Shown here one piece after another: positions 9,280-19,233 of a DNA stretch of 64,000 nt (position 1 is the stretch's first letter; each line of letters opens with the position of its first letter). Origin of the DNA: Saccharothrix deserti. GTDB taxonomy: Bacteria; Actinomycetota; Actinomycetes; Mycobacteriales; Pseudonocardiaceae. The notes under the pieces are model-generated. The model was not told the DNA's origin. It did no database searches and saw only the letters and a list, made by a program, of their open reading frames with translations. The translations under genes and the position numbers were made by a program. The DNA lies in assembly GCF_009769385.1 (NCBI RefSeq), contig NZ_VKAB01000008.1, positions 248,001 through 312,000 of the forward strand, given 5' to 3'.

Positions 9280-9690
9280 ATGAGCAACGAGAGCATCACC
9301 ATCGCGACGACGTTCCACCTCCTGGTGCCGGGCGTGGCTCCGGCGCCGGTGGAGGCCGAACTCCACTACGAACCCGAGGACCCGTACGCGGTCGCCGTCC
9401 TGTTCCACACCGGGCAGGGCAAGGTCGAGTGGATCTTCGCCCGGGACCTGCTGGCCGACGGCCTGCTGACCCCGTCCGGCGAGGGCGACATCCTGGTCCG
9501 ACCGGCCGCCGACGACCCTGAGCGGGTCCTGGTGGAGCTGAACGCCCCTACGGGCTTCGCGATCCTGTCCACCGACGCCGAGGACATCGCCGAGTTCCTG
9601 GACCTCACCTACGACGTGGTCCAGCCCGGCGAGGAGGACTTGTGGATCGACTTCGACCGCGAGCTGGCCAAGTTGGTCTCGACCAACTGA
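9280..9690 (+). CDS. ssgB: SsgA/SsgB-family sporulation and cell-division regulator
   Basis: The 136-residue protein has the SsgA-like protein signature: YEPEDPYAVAVLFHTG followed by VEWIFARDLLADGL. Length matches the family. In Streptomyces, SsgB marks future septation sites and recruits FtsZ during sporulation-specific division; SsgB is the most conserved member of the family. A GGAAGGGAA ribosome site precedes the ATG at 9280. The kinase gene starts 24 bases downstream, so the two may be co-transcribed. The subfamily assignment (SsgB rather than SsgA/C-G) is by general resemblance and because it is the only such gene here. Confidence 0.88.
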   Translation: MSNESITIATTFHLLVPGVAPAPVEAELHYEPEDPYAVAVLFHTGQGKVEWIFARDLLADGLLTPSGEGDILVRPAADDPERVLVELNAPTGFAILSTDAEDIAEFLDLTYDVVQPGEEDLWIDFDRELAKLVSTN

Positions 9691-9713
9691 CTTCATCGCC
9701 TAACCTGCTGGGC

Positions 9714-11036
9714 GTGGCGGAGTCCGGGGGGACGGTAGGCGGTCGGTACGCGCTGGTCGAGCGGATCGGCAGCGGCGCGATGGGCGTCGTCTGGCGGGCG
9801 CGGGACGAGTTGCTGGACCGCGAGGTGGCGGTGAAGCAGCTCCGCGGGCCGGACCTGACCTCCGAGGAGGCCGAGGTGGCCGGGGCGCGGGCGATGCGCG
9901 AGGCGCGCAACGCCGCACGGCTCCAGCACCCCAACGCCGTCGCGGTCTTCGACGTGGTGGTGGAGAACGACCGGCCGTGGCTGGTCATGGAGTACCTGCC
10001 CTCGCGCAGCCTGGCCGGGCTGCTGGCCGAGCAGGGCAGGCTGAGCCCGGCCGAGACGGCCCGGATCGGCGGTCAGGTGGCCGCCGCGCTGGCCGCGGCG
10101 CACGCGGCGGGCATCGTGCACCGGGACGTGAAGCCGTCGAACGTGCTCATCGGCCACGACGGCGCGGTCAAGCTCACCGATTTCGGCATCTCCCGGGCCA
10201 CCGGCGACGGCACGCTCACCGACAGCGGCATGATCACCGGGACCCCCGCGTACCTGGCGCCCGAGGTGGCGCGCGGCGAACAGCCGGGCACGGCCTCGGA
10301 CGTGTTCTCCCTGGGTGCGACGCTGTACGCGGCGACCGAGGGCCAGGCGCCGTACGGGGCCAGCGACAACAGCTTCGGCCTGCTCTACCGGGCCGCCGCG
10401 GGCCGGATCGAGCCGCCCACCGGATCGGGTGAACTCACCGGACTGCTGACCAGGATGCTCGCCACCGACCCCGAAACCCGTCCGACCGCCGCGCAGGCCG
10501 TGGAACTGCTGGCCAAGCCGCCCGTCGAGGGCAAGCCGCACGTCGAGCCGGTGGCGAAGCCGTCCGCCGAGCGCAAGCGGCGTCGGTGGCTCGTGCCCGC
10601 GGTCGTGGCGGCCGTGATGCTGCTCGTCACGGGTGTCGCCGCCGCCGTGTTCCTGCTGCCGGAGCTCAACCTCAACCTGAGCCGGAACGTCAGCACCTAC
10701 CCCACGCCCGTGCCCACGCCCTCGTACACGACTGACCAGGCCGTGGAGCTGGTGCGCTCCCACTACGAAGCGCTGCCGGAGAACATGGAGGTCGCCTACG
10801 AGAACCTGGCGACCTCGTACCGGCAGCCCTTCCCCGAGTACCAGAAGTTCTGGAGTCAGTACGACGACGTCCGGGCCGGCGAGTTCGAGGCCGCGCAGGC
10901 CCACCGGACCAGGTTCATCGTCCGGGTGCGGGTGACGTTCGTGCAGGGCCCGTCCGAGGTGTCCGGGCTCTACCAGCTCGTGGTCGAGGCCGGTGACGGC
11001 CGGCTGCGGATCGCCGCGTCCCAGCCGTTGACCTAG
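9714..11036 (+). CDS. PknB-type receptor Ser/Thr protein kinase with NTF2-like exterior domain
   Basis: This is the third kinase of the region, 440 residues. The kinase domain at about 11-268 is complete: IGSGAMG, Lys41, HRDVKPSN (Asp138), DFG (Asp156), GTPAYLAPE. The juxtamembrane stretch is short and basic (AERKRRR). One helix lies at about 292-315, followed by a Pro/Thr linker and a folded exterior domain from about 338 (VRSHYEALPENMEVAYENL; YQKFWSQYDDV) related to that of the kinase at 5561. The GTG at 9714, 24 bases after ssgB, is chosen because homology to the other kinases begins there. Its position suggests a link to development or division, which is inference. Confidence 0.92.
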   Translation: MAESGGTVGGRYALVERIGSGAMGVVWRARDELLDREVAVKQLRGPDLTSEEAEVAGARAMREARNAARLQHPNAVAVFDVVVENDRPWLVMEYLPSRSLAGLLAEQGRLSPAETARIGGQVAAALAAAHAAGIVHRDVKPSNVLIGHDGAVKLTDFGISRATGDGTLTDSGMITGTPAYLAPEVARGEQPGTASDVFSLGATLYAATEGQAPYGASDNSFGLLYRAAAGRIEPPTGSGELTGLLTRMLATDPETRPTAAQAVELLAKPPVEGKPHVEPVAKPSAERKRRRWLVPAVVAAVMLLVTGVAAAVFLLPELNLNLSRNVSTYPTPVPTPSYTTDQAVELVRSHYEALPENMEVAYENLATSYRQPFPEYQKFWSQYDDVRAGEFEAAQAHRTRFIVRVRVTFVQGPSEVSGLYQLVVEAGDGRLRIAASQPLT

Positions 11037-11051
11037 GCGGGCGTGGTCCGT

Positions 11052-11702
11052 TCAGACCAGCCTGCGGTCCGACGCCCAGCGCGACAGCTCGTACCGGTTG
11101 GACAGCTGCGTCTTGCGCAGCACGCTCGACACGTGCGTCTCGACCGTCTTCACCGAGATGAACAGCTCCGACGCGATCTCCTTGTACGCGTAGCCGCGCG
11201 CCAGCAGCCGCAGCACGTCCCGCTCGCGCGGGGTCAGCAGGTCCAGCTCCGGGTCGCTGATCGGGGCCGCGCCGGGCCGGTCGGCGAACGCGTCCAGCAC
11301 GAACCCGGCCAGCCGGGGGCTGAACACCGCGTCGCCCTCCGAGACCCGCACCACCGCGCGCACCAGCTCCTGGCTGGAGATGGTCTTCGTCACGTACCCG
11401 CGGGCGCCCGCGCGGATGACCGCGATGACGTCCTCGGCCGCGTCGGACACCGACAGCGCCAGGAACACCACCTCGGGCAGCGCCGTGCGGACCTGCCGCA
11501 GCACCTCCGCGCCGCCGCCGTCGGGCATGTGCACGTCCAGCAGCACCACGTCCGGGCGGTGGTGTCCGATGCCCGCGACCGCCTCACCGACCGAACCGGC
11601 CTCGCCGACGACCTCGATCTCGTCGGTGATCGAGTCCAGCTCGGCCCGCACCCCGGCGCGGAACAGCGCGTGGTCGTCCACCAGGAACACCCGAACCGTC
11701 AT
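11052..11702 (-). CDS. NarL/LuxR-family response regulator, partner of the PspC-type kinase
   Basis: The 216-residue regulator has a receiver domain at 1-120 with acidic pocket (Asp9, Asp10), phospho-acceptor Asp56 in LLDVHMP and a conserved lysine in YVTKTISS. A LuxR-type helix-turn-helix covers about 150-212 (LTPRERDVLRLLARG; SVKTVETHVSSVLRK). It overlaps the kinase gene by 4 bp (11699-11702), so the two are co-translated as a cognate pair. Expected targets include the divergent PspC/LiaF-like gene at 13045. The signal is likely envelope or membrane stress, inferred from the PspC domains. Confidence 0.93.
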   Translation of the reverse strand: MTVRVFLVDDHALFRAGVRAELDSITDEIEVVGEAGSVGEAVAGIGHHRPDVVLLDVHMPDGGGAEVLRQVRTALPEVVFLALSVSDAAEDVIAVIRAGARGYVTKTISSQELVRAVVRVSEGDAVFSPRLAGFVLDAFADRPGAAPISDPELDLLTPRERDVLRLLARGYAYKEIASELFISVKTVETHVSSVLRKTQLSNRYELSRWASDRRLV

Positions 11703-12934
11703 GCCCTGGCCCCCGTCTCTCGCTTGTCTGCGGTTTTCCTCGGCATCATCAGCTGCACCTCTGTGCCCTCACCCGACTTGGTGCGGATCCGGACTTCGCC
11801 GCCGTGCCGTTCCATCCTCCCCCCAATCGAGTCGGCGAGGCCATGCCGGTCCTCCGGGATGGCCTTCGGGTCGAACCCCTTGCCCCGGTCCCGGACGAAC
11901 ACCGTCACCCGTTCGGGCTCAACCTCGCCGTACACGCTGATCTCGCCGACGCCCGCGTGCTTGGCCGCGTTGACCATCGCCTCACGGGCCGCCTGCACCA
12001 GCGCGTACAGGTTCGGGTCCAGCACGCAGTCGCCGACCACGACCTGCTGCACGACCAGCGCGAAGCTGTCCTCGACCTCGCCGGAGGCCTTCGCGATCGC
12101 CGCGGACATCGTCGCGGGCTCGCTGTCGTCCTCCACGATCCGCCCGTACAGCCACTCCCGCAGCTGCCGTTCCTGGCCGCGGGCCAGGCGCTTGACCTCG
12201 CGCGGCTGCTCGGCCTGCTTCTGGATCAACGCCAACGTCTGGAGCACGGAGTCGTGCAGGTGGGCGGCGATCTCGGCGCGTTCCTCGGTGCGGATGCGGA
12301 CCCGGCGCTCCTCGCCCAGGTCGTTGATCAGCTTGATCCACAGCGGCACGGTGAGCACCGCGACACCGCCCAGCGTGGCGACCACGGCCAGCAGCGCGAA
12401 CCGCAGCTGGTCGATGCCGTAGCTGTTGACCAGCAGCACGCCGATGCCGATGGCGACCAGCGCGACACCCGCCAGGACCCGCACGATCGTGCTGCGGCCG
12501 GCGCCGAGGAAGCCGGACTTCGCGCCGTCGCGCCAACGGCGGCGCTGCGCCTCGTCCGCCTCGCGCCAGACCACGGCCGCGCCCACCAGGGCCACCGCGA
12601 GCGGTCCGGCGATCCAGCCGCTCACCGGTCCGGAGAACAGGCCCGCGAGCACGGCCGCCGCGATGCCCAGGGCGACCAGGCCGAGCGCCTGCTGCCGTTC
12701 CCTGGGGTTCGAGGGCTCCTCCGGTTCGCTCGCCGCGCGTTGCGGCACGAACAGCCACAGCAGGCCGTAAGCGATCACGCCGACGCCGTTGAGCGCGGTC
12801 AACGCGGCGAACGCCGCCCGCACCCAGAACACCTCGATGCCGAGGTGGTCGGCGACACCGCCGGCCACGCCCGCGACCACCCGCCCCGTCCGCCTGCGGC
12901 GCACGGGTTCGACGGCCTTCGTCTCCACACTCAC
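11699..12934 (-). CDS. Sensor histidine kinase with N-terminal PspC domain
   Basis: The 411-residue membrane kinase begins with a PspC domain at about residues 8-66 (GVAGGVADHLGIEVFWVRAA). Several further helices follow at about 84-120, 150-170 and 178-200. The HisKA_3 dimerisation region has the phospho-accepting histidine in HLHDSVLQTL (His227), and a HATPase domain lies at about 310-400 (REAMVNAAKHAG; RDRGKGFD). This fusion of PspC to a NarL-type kinase is a known actinobacterial arrangement. It forms an operon with the response regulator. The divergent gene also encodes a PspC domain, suggesting one membrane-stress module. Confidence 0.93.
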   Translation of the reverse strand: MSVETKAVEPVRRRRTGRVVAGVAGGVADHLGIEVFWVRAAFAALTALNGVGVIAYGLLWLFVPQRAASEPEEPSNPRERQQALGLVALGIAAAVLAGLFSGPVSGWIAGPLAVALVGAAVVWREADEAQRRRWRDGAKSGFLGAGRSTIVRVLAGVALVAIGIGVLLVNSYGIDQLRFALLAVVATLGGVAVLTVPLWIKLINDLGEERRVRIRTEERAEIAAHLHDSVLQTLALIQKQAEQPREVKRLARGQERQLREWLYGRIVEDDSEPATMSAAIAKASGEVEDSFALVVQQVVVGDCVLDPNLYALVQAAREAMVNAAKHAGVGEISVYGEVEPERVTVFVRDRGKGFDPKAIPEDRHGLADSIGGRMERHGGEVRIRTKSGEGTEVQLMMPRKTADKRETGARA

Positions 12935-13044
12935 CCCTTGATGGTCACACGGGGGTCGGGGCAGGTCATCAGGGTTCCACCCGATGCACGGTTCAGGGTG
13001 GGTCCCCGATGTGCCGGCGGCGCGGCTTGAGCAAGCTGGTCGAC

Positions 13045-14265
13045 GTGAGCGGGAACATCAGCGCAGCGAACGTCGAAGAGACGTTCAAGGACTTCTGGGC
13101 CAGCAGGCCCAGGCGGCCTCACGACGGTCGCAAGATCGCCGGTGTCGCCGCCGGTATCGCCCAGCGGTACCAGATCGACCCGGTGATCGTCCGGGTTGCG
13201 TTCGTGGCCTTGGCGCTGTGCAACGGCGCCGGGCTGCTCATGTACCTGCTGGGCTGGTTGTGGCTCGCCCAGGCCGACGACGAGGTGTCGGCCGCGGAGG
13301 CGTTGCTCGGGCGTGGCCGCAGCTCGACGCCGACCGCGTTGACCGTGGTGCTCGGGCTCGCGGTGATCCCCGCGACCGGTGTCTTCATCGACGGCGGCTT
13401 CACCATGGTCGGCGGCGTGCTGCTGTCCGCCGGCGCGGTCTACCTGCTGCACCGCAACCGCGGGCAGCTCAACCGGCCGGACGCGCCGGCCTTCGCCGTG
13501 GGGGAACCGGTGCCGGCCGACGACCAGACGACCGCGCGGGTGACGCCACCGGCCTGGGACCCGCTGGGCGCGGCGCCGTTCGCGTGGGACCTGCCGGAGC
13601 CGGGGTCGGCGCCGGAACCGGTGGCCGCGGCGCCGCCGCCGGAGCGCCGCCGCAGGTCGCGGGTCGGTGTGGCGACGTTCGGGGTGGCCTTGCTCGTGCT
13701 GGCCTCGTCCCTGGTGGCGTCGTCGTACTGGGACTGGTTCGACGCGCAGCACATCCTCGGGCTGCTGGTCGCGGTGCTGGGCGCGGGGATGGTGCTCGGC
13801 GCGGTGCGCGGCAATGGGCGCGGCAGCGGGCGCGGGCTGATCTGGCTCGTCGTGCCGATGTCGGTGATCGGGGTCGGACTGACGACGGTCGACTTCGACG
13901 GCATCGACTCGGACCGGATGGGCAGCACCCAGGCCCGGCCGACCTCGGTGGAGCGGGTCGACTCCCGGTACTCGACGCGGATCGGCGAGGTGGACCTGGA
14001 CCTGACCGGGCTGCCGAACTCCGGGTCCGTGACCACGGAGGTCGAGGTCGGGTTCGGGAGCACCCGGGTCAAGGTGCCCAGGGACGCGGACGTGACGGTG
14101 ACGTGCCGGTCCGACCTCGGCGGGGTGAAGTGCCTCGACAAGCAGTCAGATGGCCGGAACCTGCACGAGGAGGTCACCGACAACGGCCCCGACGGGCCGG
14201 GTGGGCTGACGATCGTGCTGGATGTGCGGAGCGAATTCGGAGAGGTGGAGGTGAGTCGTGGCTGA
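13045..14265 (+). CDS. PspC-domain membrane protein with LiaF-like C-terminus
   Basis: From the GTG at 13045 this is 406 residues. A PspC domain lies at about 25-75 (IAGVAAGIAQRYQIDPVIVR). Several hydrophobic helices follow at about 96-140 and 212-275, separated by a Pro/Ala-rich loop. The C-terminal domain, about 310-405 (IGEVDLDLTG; VEVGFGSTRVKVPRD), resembles the LiaF/cell-wall-active antibiotic response domain. An in-frame ATG at 13009 would add a basic 12-residue leader; neither start has a clear ribosome site, and homologous sequence seems to begin at MSGN. It is divergent from the PspC kinase and probably part of, and regulated by, that system. Confidence 0.85.
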   Translation: MSGNISAANVEETFKDFWASRPRRPHDGRKIAGVAAGIAQRYQIDPVIVRVAFVALALCNGAGLLMYLLGWLWLAQADDEVSAAEALLGRGRSSTPTALTVVLGLAVIPATGVFIDGGFTMVGGVLLSAGAVYLLHRNRGQLNRPDAPAFAVGEPVPADDQTTARVTPPAWDPLGAAPFAWDLPEPGSAPEPVAAAPPPERRRRSRVGVATFGVALLVLASSLVASSYWDWFDAQHILGLLVAVLGAGMVLGAVRGNGRGSGRGLIWLVVPMSVIGVGLTTVDFDGIDSDRMGSTQARPTSVERVDSRYSTRIGEVDLDLTGLPNSGSVTTEVEVGFGSTRVKVPRDADVTVTCRSDLGGVKCLDKQSDGRNLHEEVTDNGPDGPGGLTIVLDVRSEFGEVEVSRG

Positions 14266-14461
14266 CCAGGATTCGATCGAGAAGCGTGGCGTTGACGTGG
14301 TGGGGCTGGTGTTCGGGGTCGCGGCCCTGGTCGCCGCCGCCTACATGCTCTCCGACGGTGCGTCGTGGCCGGACTTCCTCGACCTGAGGTGGGCGTTGGC
14401 CGGCGGGGCGGTGGTGATCGGGTTGGGACTGCTGGCGGGGGCCGCGCGGCGGCACCGCTAG
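14258..14461 (+). CDS. Small two-helix membrane protein of the PspC module
   Basis: The 67-residue product starts at a GTG that overlaps the end of the upstream PspC gene by 8 bp, so it is translationally coupled. It has two hydrophobic helices at about residues 13-31 and 45-61 with a basic C-terminus (AARRHR). The size and position recall LiaI-type small membrane proteins that accompany LiaF. No motif gives a function, and I infer only that it acts with the upstream protein in the membrane. Confidence 0.7.
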   Translation: MADQDSIEKRGVDVVGLVFGVAALVAAAYMLSDGASWPDFLDLRWALAGGAVVIGLGLLAGAARRHR

Positions 14462-14491
14462 CCGGGGGGGATGAAAAGGGGTTCGGAGAAA

Positions 14492-14527
14492 GCGAAAGGC
14501 CCGTCCTGGGGAGGGCGGGCCTTTCGC
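14492..14527. terminator. Bidirectional terminator between the PspC module and guaA
   Basis: A strong inverted repeat (GCGAAAGGCCCG and CGGGCCTTTCGC around TCCTGGGGAGGG) lies between the rightward operon ending at 14461 and the leftward guaA ending at 14539. It can serve both. Confidence 0.75.
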
Positions 14528-14538
14528 GTGCTCGGGGA

Positions 14539-16098
<1,560 letters not shown>

Positions 16099-16149
16099 TG
16101 GGGTAAAACCTCTCGTCTGGCGGATCCGCGCAGGTGAAGGATGTCATGC

Positions 16150-16860
16150 ATGGACGAGGAAGTGCTCACCGGAGGCGGTCTCAACGAGGTCGTGCGGGTC
16201 GGGTCGACGGTGCGCAGGCCGACCGGGCCGTGGACGCCCAACGTGCACCGGTTGTTGGAACACCTTGCGCCGCTTGGCATTTCGCCGGTCGTGCACGGAG
16301 TGGACGGTCACGGGCGCGAGGTGCTGTCTTACCTGGAGGGTGAGGTGGGCCACCCGCCGTTGGGTGAGGAGTTGCGCTCCGACGAGGTGCTGGTGGCGGT
16401 GGCGCGGATGGCACGTCGGCTGCACGACGCGTCGGCCGCGCTGGCGTCCGTGGTCGACGGCTGGCAGTTCCCGGCGCTGTCACCCGTCGAGGTGATCTGC
16501 CACAACGACCTCGCGCCCTACAACATGGCGTTCCGCGACGGGCTGCCCGTGGGGGTGTTCGACTTCGACGGGGCACGGCCGGGGCCGAGGTGGTGGGACA
16601 TCGCCTACACGGCCTACTGCCTGGTGCCGTTGTCGCCGGAGTTCGGGACGCCGGACGAGCAATGGCGGCGGGCGAAGTTGTTCTGCGCCGCTTACGGGAT
16701 GCCGGTGGACGGTTTGGGCCGCCGGGTGCTGGCCCGGCTGGACGACATGGTGGCGATGATCCGCGAGCGGCCGGAGTTCTGGCGGCAGCGGGAGGAGGGG
16801 CACGACACCTATTACCTGAGCCATGCGGAGTACGTCCGGGCGCACTTCCAAGATCGATAG
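16150..16860 (+). CDS. APH-fold phosphotransferase family protein
   Basis: The 236-residue product (from the ATG at 16150; an ATG at 16141 adds three residues) has the aminoglycoside-phosphotransferase/choline-kinase core: catalytic loop ICHNDLAPYNM (H-x-D-x4-N) followed by the metal-binding VFDFDGARPGPRWWDIAY. It is shorter than true aminoglycoside phosphotransferases at the N-terminus, and no substrate specificity is evident. The upstream GTGAAGG at 16134-16140 favours the second ATG. It is divergent from guaA with 51 bp between. Similar small APH proteins are common in actinomycetes and mostly of unknown substrate; an antibiotic-resistance role should not be assumed. Confidence 0.85.
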   Translation: MDEEVLTGGGLNEVVRVGSTVRRPTGPWTPNVHRLLEHLAPLGISPVVHGVDGHGREVLSYLEGEVGHPPLGEELRSDEVLVAVARMARRLHDASAALASVVDGWQFPALSPVEVICHNDLAPYNMAFRDGLPVGVFDFDGARPGPRWWDIAYTAYCLVPLSPEFGTPDEQWRRAKLFCAAYGMPVDGLGRRVLARLDDMVAMIRERPEFWRQREEGHDTYYLSHAEYVRAHFQDR

Positions 16861-16895
16861 GTCCAACCACCCGGGACGGGCATACGGTGTGGGCT

Positions 16896-18341
16896 ATGGA
16901 CGCGTTCACGCCGCAGCCACGGCCCTGTTGGATCGCCGGACACGCCGAACAGGGCGTGCAAGCCATCACCGTCCACCACCCGTTCGACGGGACCGAGGTG
17001 GCCTCGGTCGCCGTGCCGGGGCCCGAACAGGTGGAGCGGGCGATCGCCGCGGCAGCGGCGGTTGCCAAGGAGTTCCGGCGCACGCCGGCGCACGTGCGGG
17101 CGACCGCGTTGCTGCACGTGTCGCAGGCGTTGGCGGAGCGGGCCGAGGAGATCGCGGAGACCATCACGGCCGAGAACGGCAAGCCGTTGAAGTGGGCCGA
17201 AGTCGAGGTGCAGCGGGCGGTGAACACGTTCCGGTTCGCGGCCGAGGAGGCGCGGCGGTTCACCGGTGACCTGCAGCGGTTGGACACCGACGCCAACGGT
17301 GAGGGCCGGTTGGCGGTGGTTCGGCGGGTGCCGCGCGGGCCGGTGTTGGCGGTGGCGCCGTTCAACTTCCCGTTGAACCTGGTCGCGCACAAGGTCGCGC
17401 CCGCGTTGGCGGTGGGTGCGCCGGTGATCGTGAAGCCCGCGTCGGCCACGCCGTTGTCGGCGTTGCTGCTGGGTGAGCTGTTGGCCGAGACGGACCTGCC
17501 GGAGGGTGCGTTCTCCGTGCTGCCGGTGCGCGGTTCGGACATGAAGGCACTGGTGACCGACGAGCGGTTGCCGATCATCTCGTTCACCGGGTCCACGTCG
17601 GTCGGCTGGTCGTTGACGGATGCGGCGCCGCGCAAGCACGTGCTGATGGAGCTGGGCTCGAACTCGGCGGCGATCGTGTGCGCGGACTGGCCGGACCTGG
17701 ATTTCGCCGCCTCCCGGATCGCCACGTTCGGCAACTACCAGGGTGGCCAGTCGTGCATCGCGGTGCAGCGGGTGCTGGTGCACCGGGACGTGGCCGGGGC
17801 GTTCGTGCCGAAGCTGGTGGACGCGGTGCGCGCGTTGAAGACCGGTGACCCGCACGACCCCGAGGTCGAGGTCGGGCCGCTCATCGACGAGGACAACGCG
17901 CGGCGGGTGGAGGAGTGGGTGGCCGAAGCCGTGGCCGGCGGTGGTGTGCTGCACGTGGGCGGCGGGCGGTCCGGGACGTCGGTGGAGCCGACCGTGGTGC
18001 AGGACGTGCCGACGTCGGCCCGGCTGTGGCAGCAGGAGGTGTTCGGGCCGGTGCTGGCGGTGTCCGTGGTGGACTCGGTGGCCGACGCGTTCGAGCAGGC
18101 CAACGCCACCGACTACGGCTTGCAGGCCGGTGTGTTCACCCGGGACGTGACGGTGGCGTTCGAGGCGGCGGCCGAGTTGGAGGTCGGCGGCGTGATCATC
18201 GGCGACGTGCCGTCCTACCGCGCCGACCAGATGCCGTACGGCGGCGTGAAGGGGTCGGGCACGGGGCGGGAGGGCGTGCGGTCGGCGATGGAGGACTTCA
18301 CCGAGGAGCGCACGATGGTGCTCACCGGCATCACTCTGTGA
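16896..18341 (+). CDS. NAD(P)-dependent aldehyde dehydrogenase
   Basis: The 481-residue enzyme oxidises an aldehyde to its acid with NAD(P). Visible motifs: the substrate/cofactor-binding APFNFPLNLVAHKVAPAL, the Rossmann FTGSTSVGWSL, the general base in MELGSNSAAIV, and the nucleophile in GGQSCIAVQR. The pattern resembles the lactaldehyde/succinate-semialdehyde branch. The ATG at 16896 is used because homology begins there; the open frame runs further upstream into the APH gene. The stop TGA (18339-18341) is followed one base later by a repeat copy, and the next gene is in the same frame. The physiological substrate is unknown. Confidence 0.92.
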   Translation: MDAFTPQPRPCWIAGHAEQGVQAITVHHPFDGTEVASVAVPGPEQVERAIAAAAAVAKEFRRTPAHVRATALLHVSQALAERAEEIAETITAENGKPLKWAEVEVQRAVNTFRFAAEEARRFTGDLQRLDTDANGEGRLAVVRRVPRGPVLAVAPFNFPLNLVAHKVAPALAVGAPVIVKPASATPLSALLLGELLAETDLPEGAFSVLPVRGSDMKALVTDERLPIISFTGSTSVGWSLTDAAPRKHVLMELGSNSAAIVCADWPDLDFAASRIATFGNYQGGQSCIAVQRVLVHRDVAGAFVPKLVDAVRALKTGDPHDPEVEVGPLIDEDNARRVEEWVAEAVAGGGVLHVGGGRSGTSVEPTVVQDVPTSARLWQQEVFGPVLAVSVVDSVADAFEQANATDYGLQAGVFTRDVTVAFEAAAELEVGGVIIGDVPSYRADQMPYGGVKGSGTGREGVRSAMEDFTEERTMVLTGITL

Positions 18342-18342
18342 C

Positions 18343-18390
18343 ATTGCGCCGCCTCCGGCGATCGCGGCTCGGTCGCCTGGGAAGTCGGCC
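18343..18390 (+). repeat. Interspersed repeat, truncated copy 3 (5' half only)
   Basis: The segment ATTGCGCCGCCTCCGGCG, then a CTCGGTCGCC and a GGAAGTCG, matches the first 45 or so bases of the copies at 42448 (+) and 45422 (-). Two one-base indels are seen. It begins one base after the TGA of the aldehyde dehydrogenase gene and lacks the hairpin half of the element. It runs directly into the SDR coding sequence. Confidence 0.7.
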
Positions 18391-19154
18391 TCACCGGCGC
18401 GACCGGTGGTATCGGCCACGCCATTGCCCGCGCGTTCGCCGCCCGGGGGGCGAAGTTGGTGCTGACCGGCCGGAAGGTGGCCGAGCTGGAGCGACTGGCC
18501 GAGGAGACCGGCGGGCGGGCTGTCGCGGCGGACCTCGCCGATCCGGACGGCGTGCGGGAGCTGATCGAGGAGGCGGGCGCGGTGGACGTGCTGGTCGCCA
18601 ACGCCGCACTGCCCGCCAACGGCCCGTTCCTGGACTTCACGCCGGAACAGGTCGGTCGGGCGCTCGCGGTGAACCTCGAAGCGCCCATCGCGTTGACGCA
18701 CGCGGTGCTCCCGGCGATGGTGGCGGCCCGGCGCGGGCACGTGGTGCACGTCGGCTCGCTGTCCGGCAAGGTCGCGTCGGCGTACGCGTCGCTGTACAAC
18801 GCCACCAAGTTCGGGCTGCGCGGGTTCGCGTTGGGGCTGCGCGAGGAACTGCACGGCTCCGGCGTGGGCGTGTCGATCGTGCAGCCGGGGTTCGTGCGGG
18901 ACGCCGGGATGTTCGCCGACACCGGCGCGAAGCCGCCCGCCGGCATGCGGACCGTGTCACCGGAGGAGGTCGCGGCCGGTGTGCTGACCGCGATCGAGAA
19001 GGACAAGGCCGAGGTGAACGTGGCGCCGCCGGAACTGCGGGTGGTGAGCACGCTCGGTGGCGCGTTCCCGGCGTTCTCGGCAGGGTTGCAGCGCAGGCTG
19101 TCGGGTGACGAGACGCAGCGGCAGATGAGCGTGGCGAACCGGGAGAAGCGCTGA
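18387..19154 (+). CDS. Short-chain dehydrogenase/reductase with no visible start codon
   Basis: Recognisable SDR homology starts at the Rossmann motif GLTGATGGIGHAIARAF and continues through a cofactor-binding ANAALPANGPF, the catalytic Ser in VVHVGSLSGK and YNATKFG (Tyr-x3-Lys). Length to the stop is about 255 codons, near the family norm. The frame is open back to the aldehyde dehydrogenase TGA (18339-18341), but no ATG, GTG, TTG or CTG occurs before the Rossmann motif. The first usable codons (TTG 18456, GTG 18459) lie after it. The missing N-terminus coincides with the truncated repeat. Read-through of the TGA, an unusual start, or a pseudogene are all possible. Confidence 0.7.
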   Translation, partial: GLTGATGGIGHAIARAFAARGAKLVLTGRKVAELERLAEETGGRAVAADLADPDGVRELIEEAGAVDVLVANAALPANGPFLDFTPEQVGRALAVNLEAPIALTHAVLPAMVAARRGHVVHVGSLSGKVASAYASLYNATKFGLRGFALGLREELHGSGVGVSIVQPGFVRDAGMFADTGAKPPAGMRTVSPEEVAAGVLTAIEKDKAEVNVAPPELRVVSTLGGAFPAFSAGLQRRLSGDETQRQMSVANREKR

Positions 19155-19233
19155 TGGTGACCGCGACTACCGACTACCGACTACCGGCTGCGGGTCGCGG
19201 AGATGCTGACCTCGAAACCCGAGGGGTTCACGC

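Noticed and set aside
16150..16860. Aminoglycoside resistance gene
   Set aside because: Only the general APH catalytic loop is seen; length and N-terminus do not match known resistance enzymes, so a resistance role is not supported.
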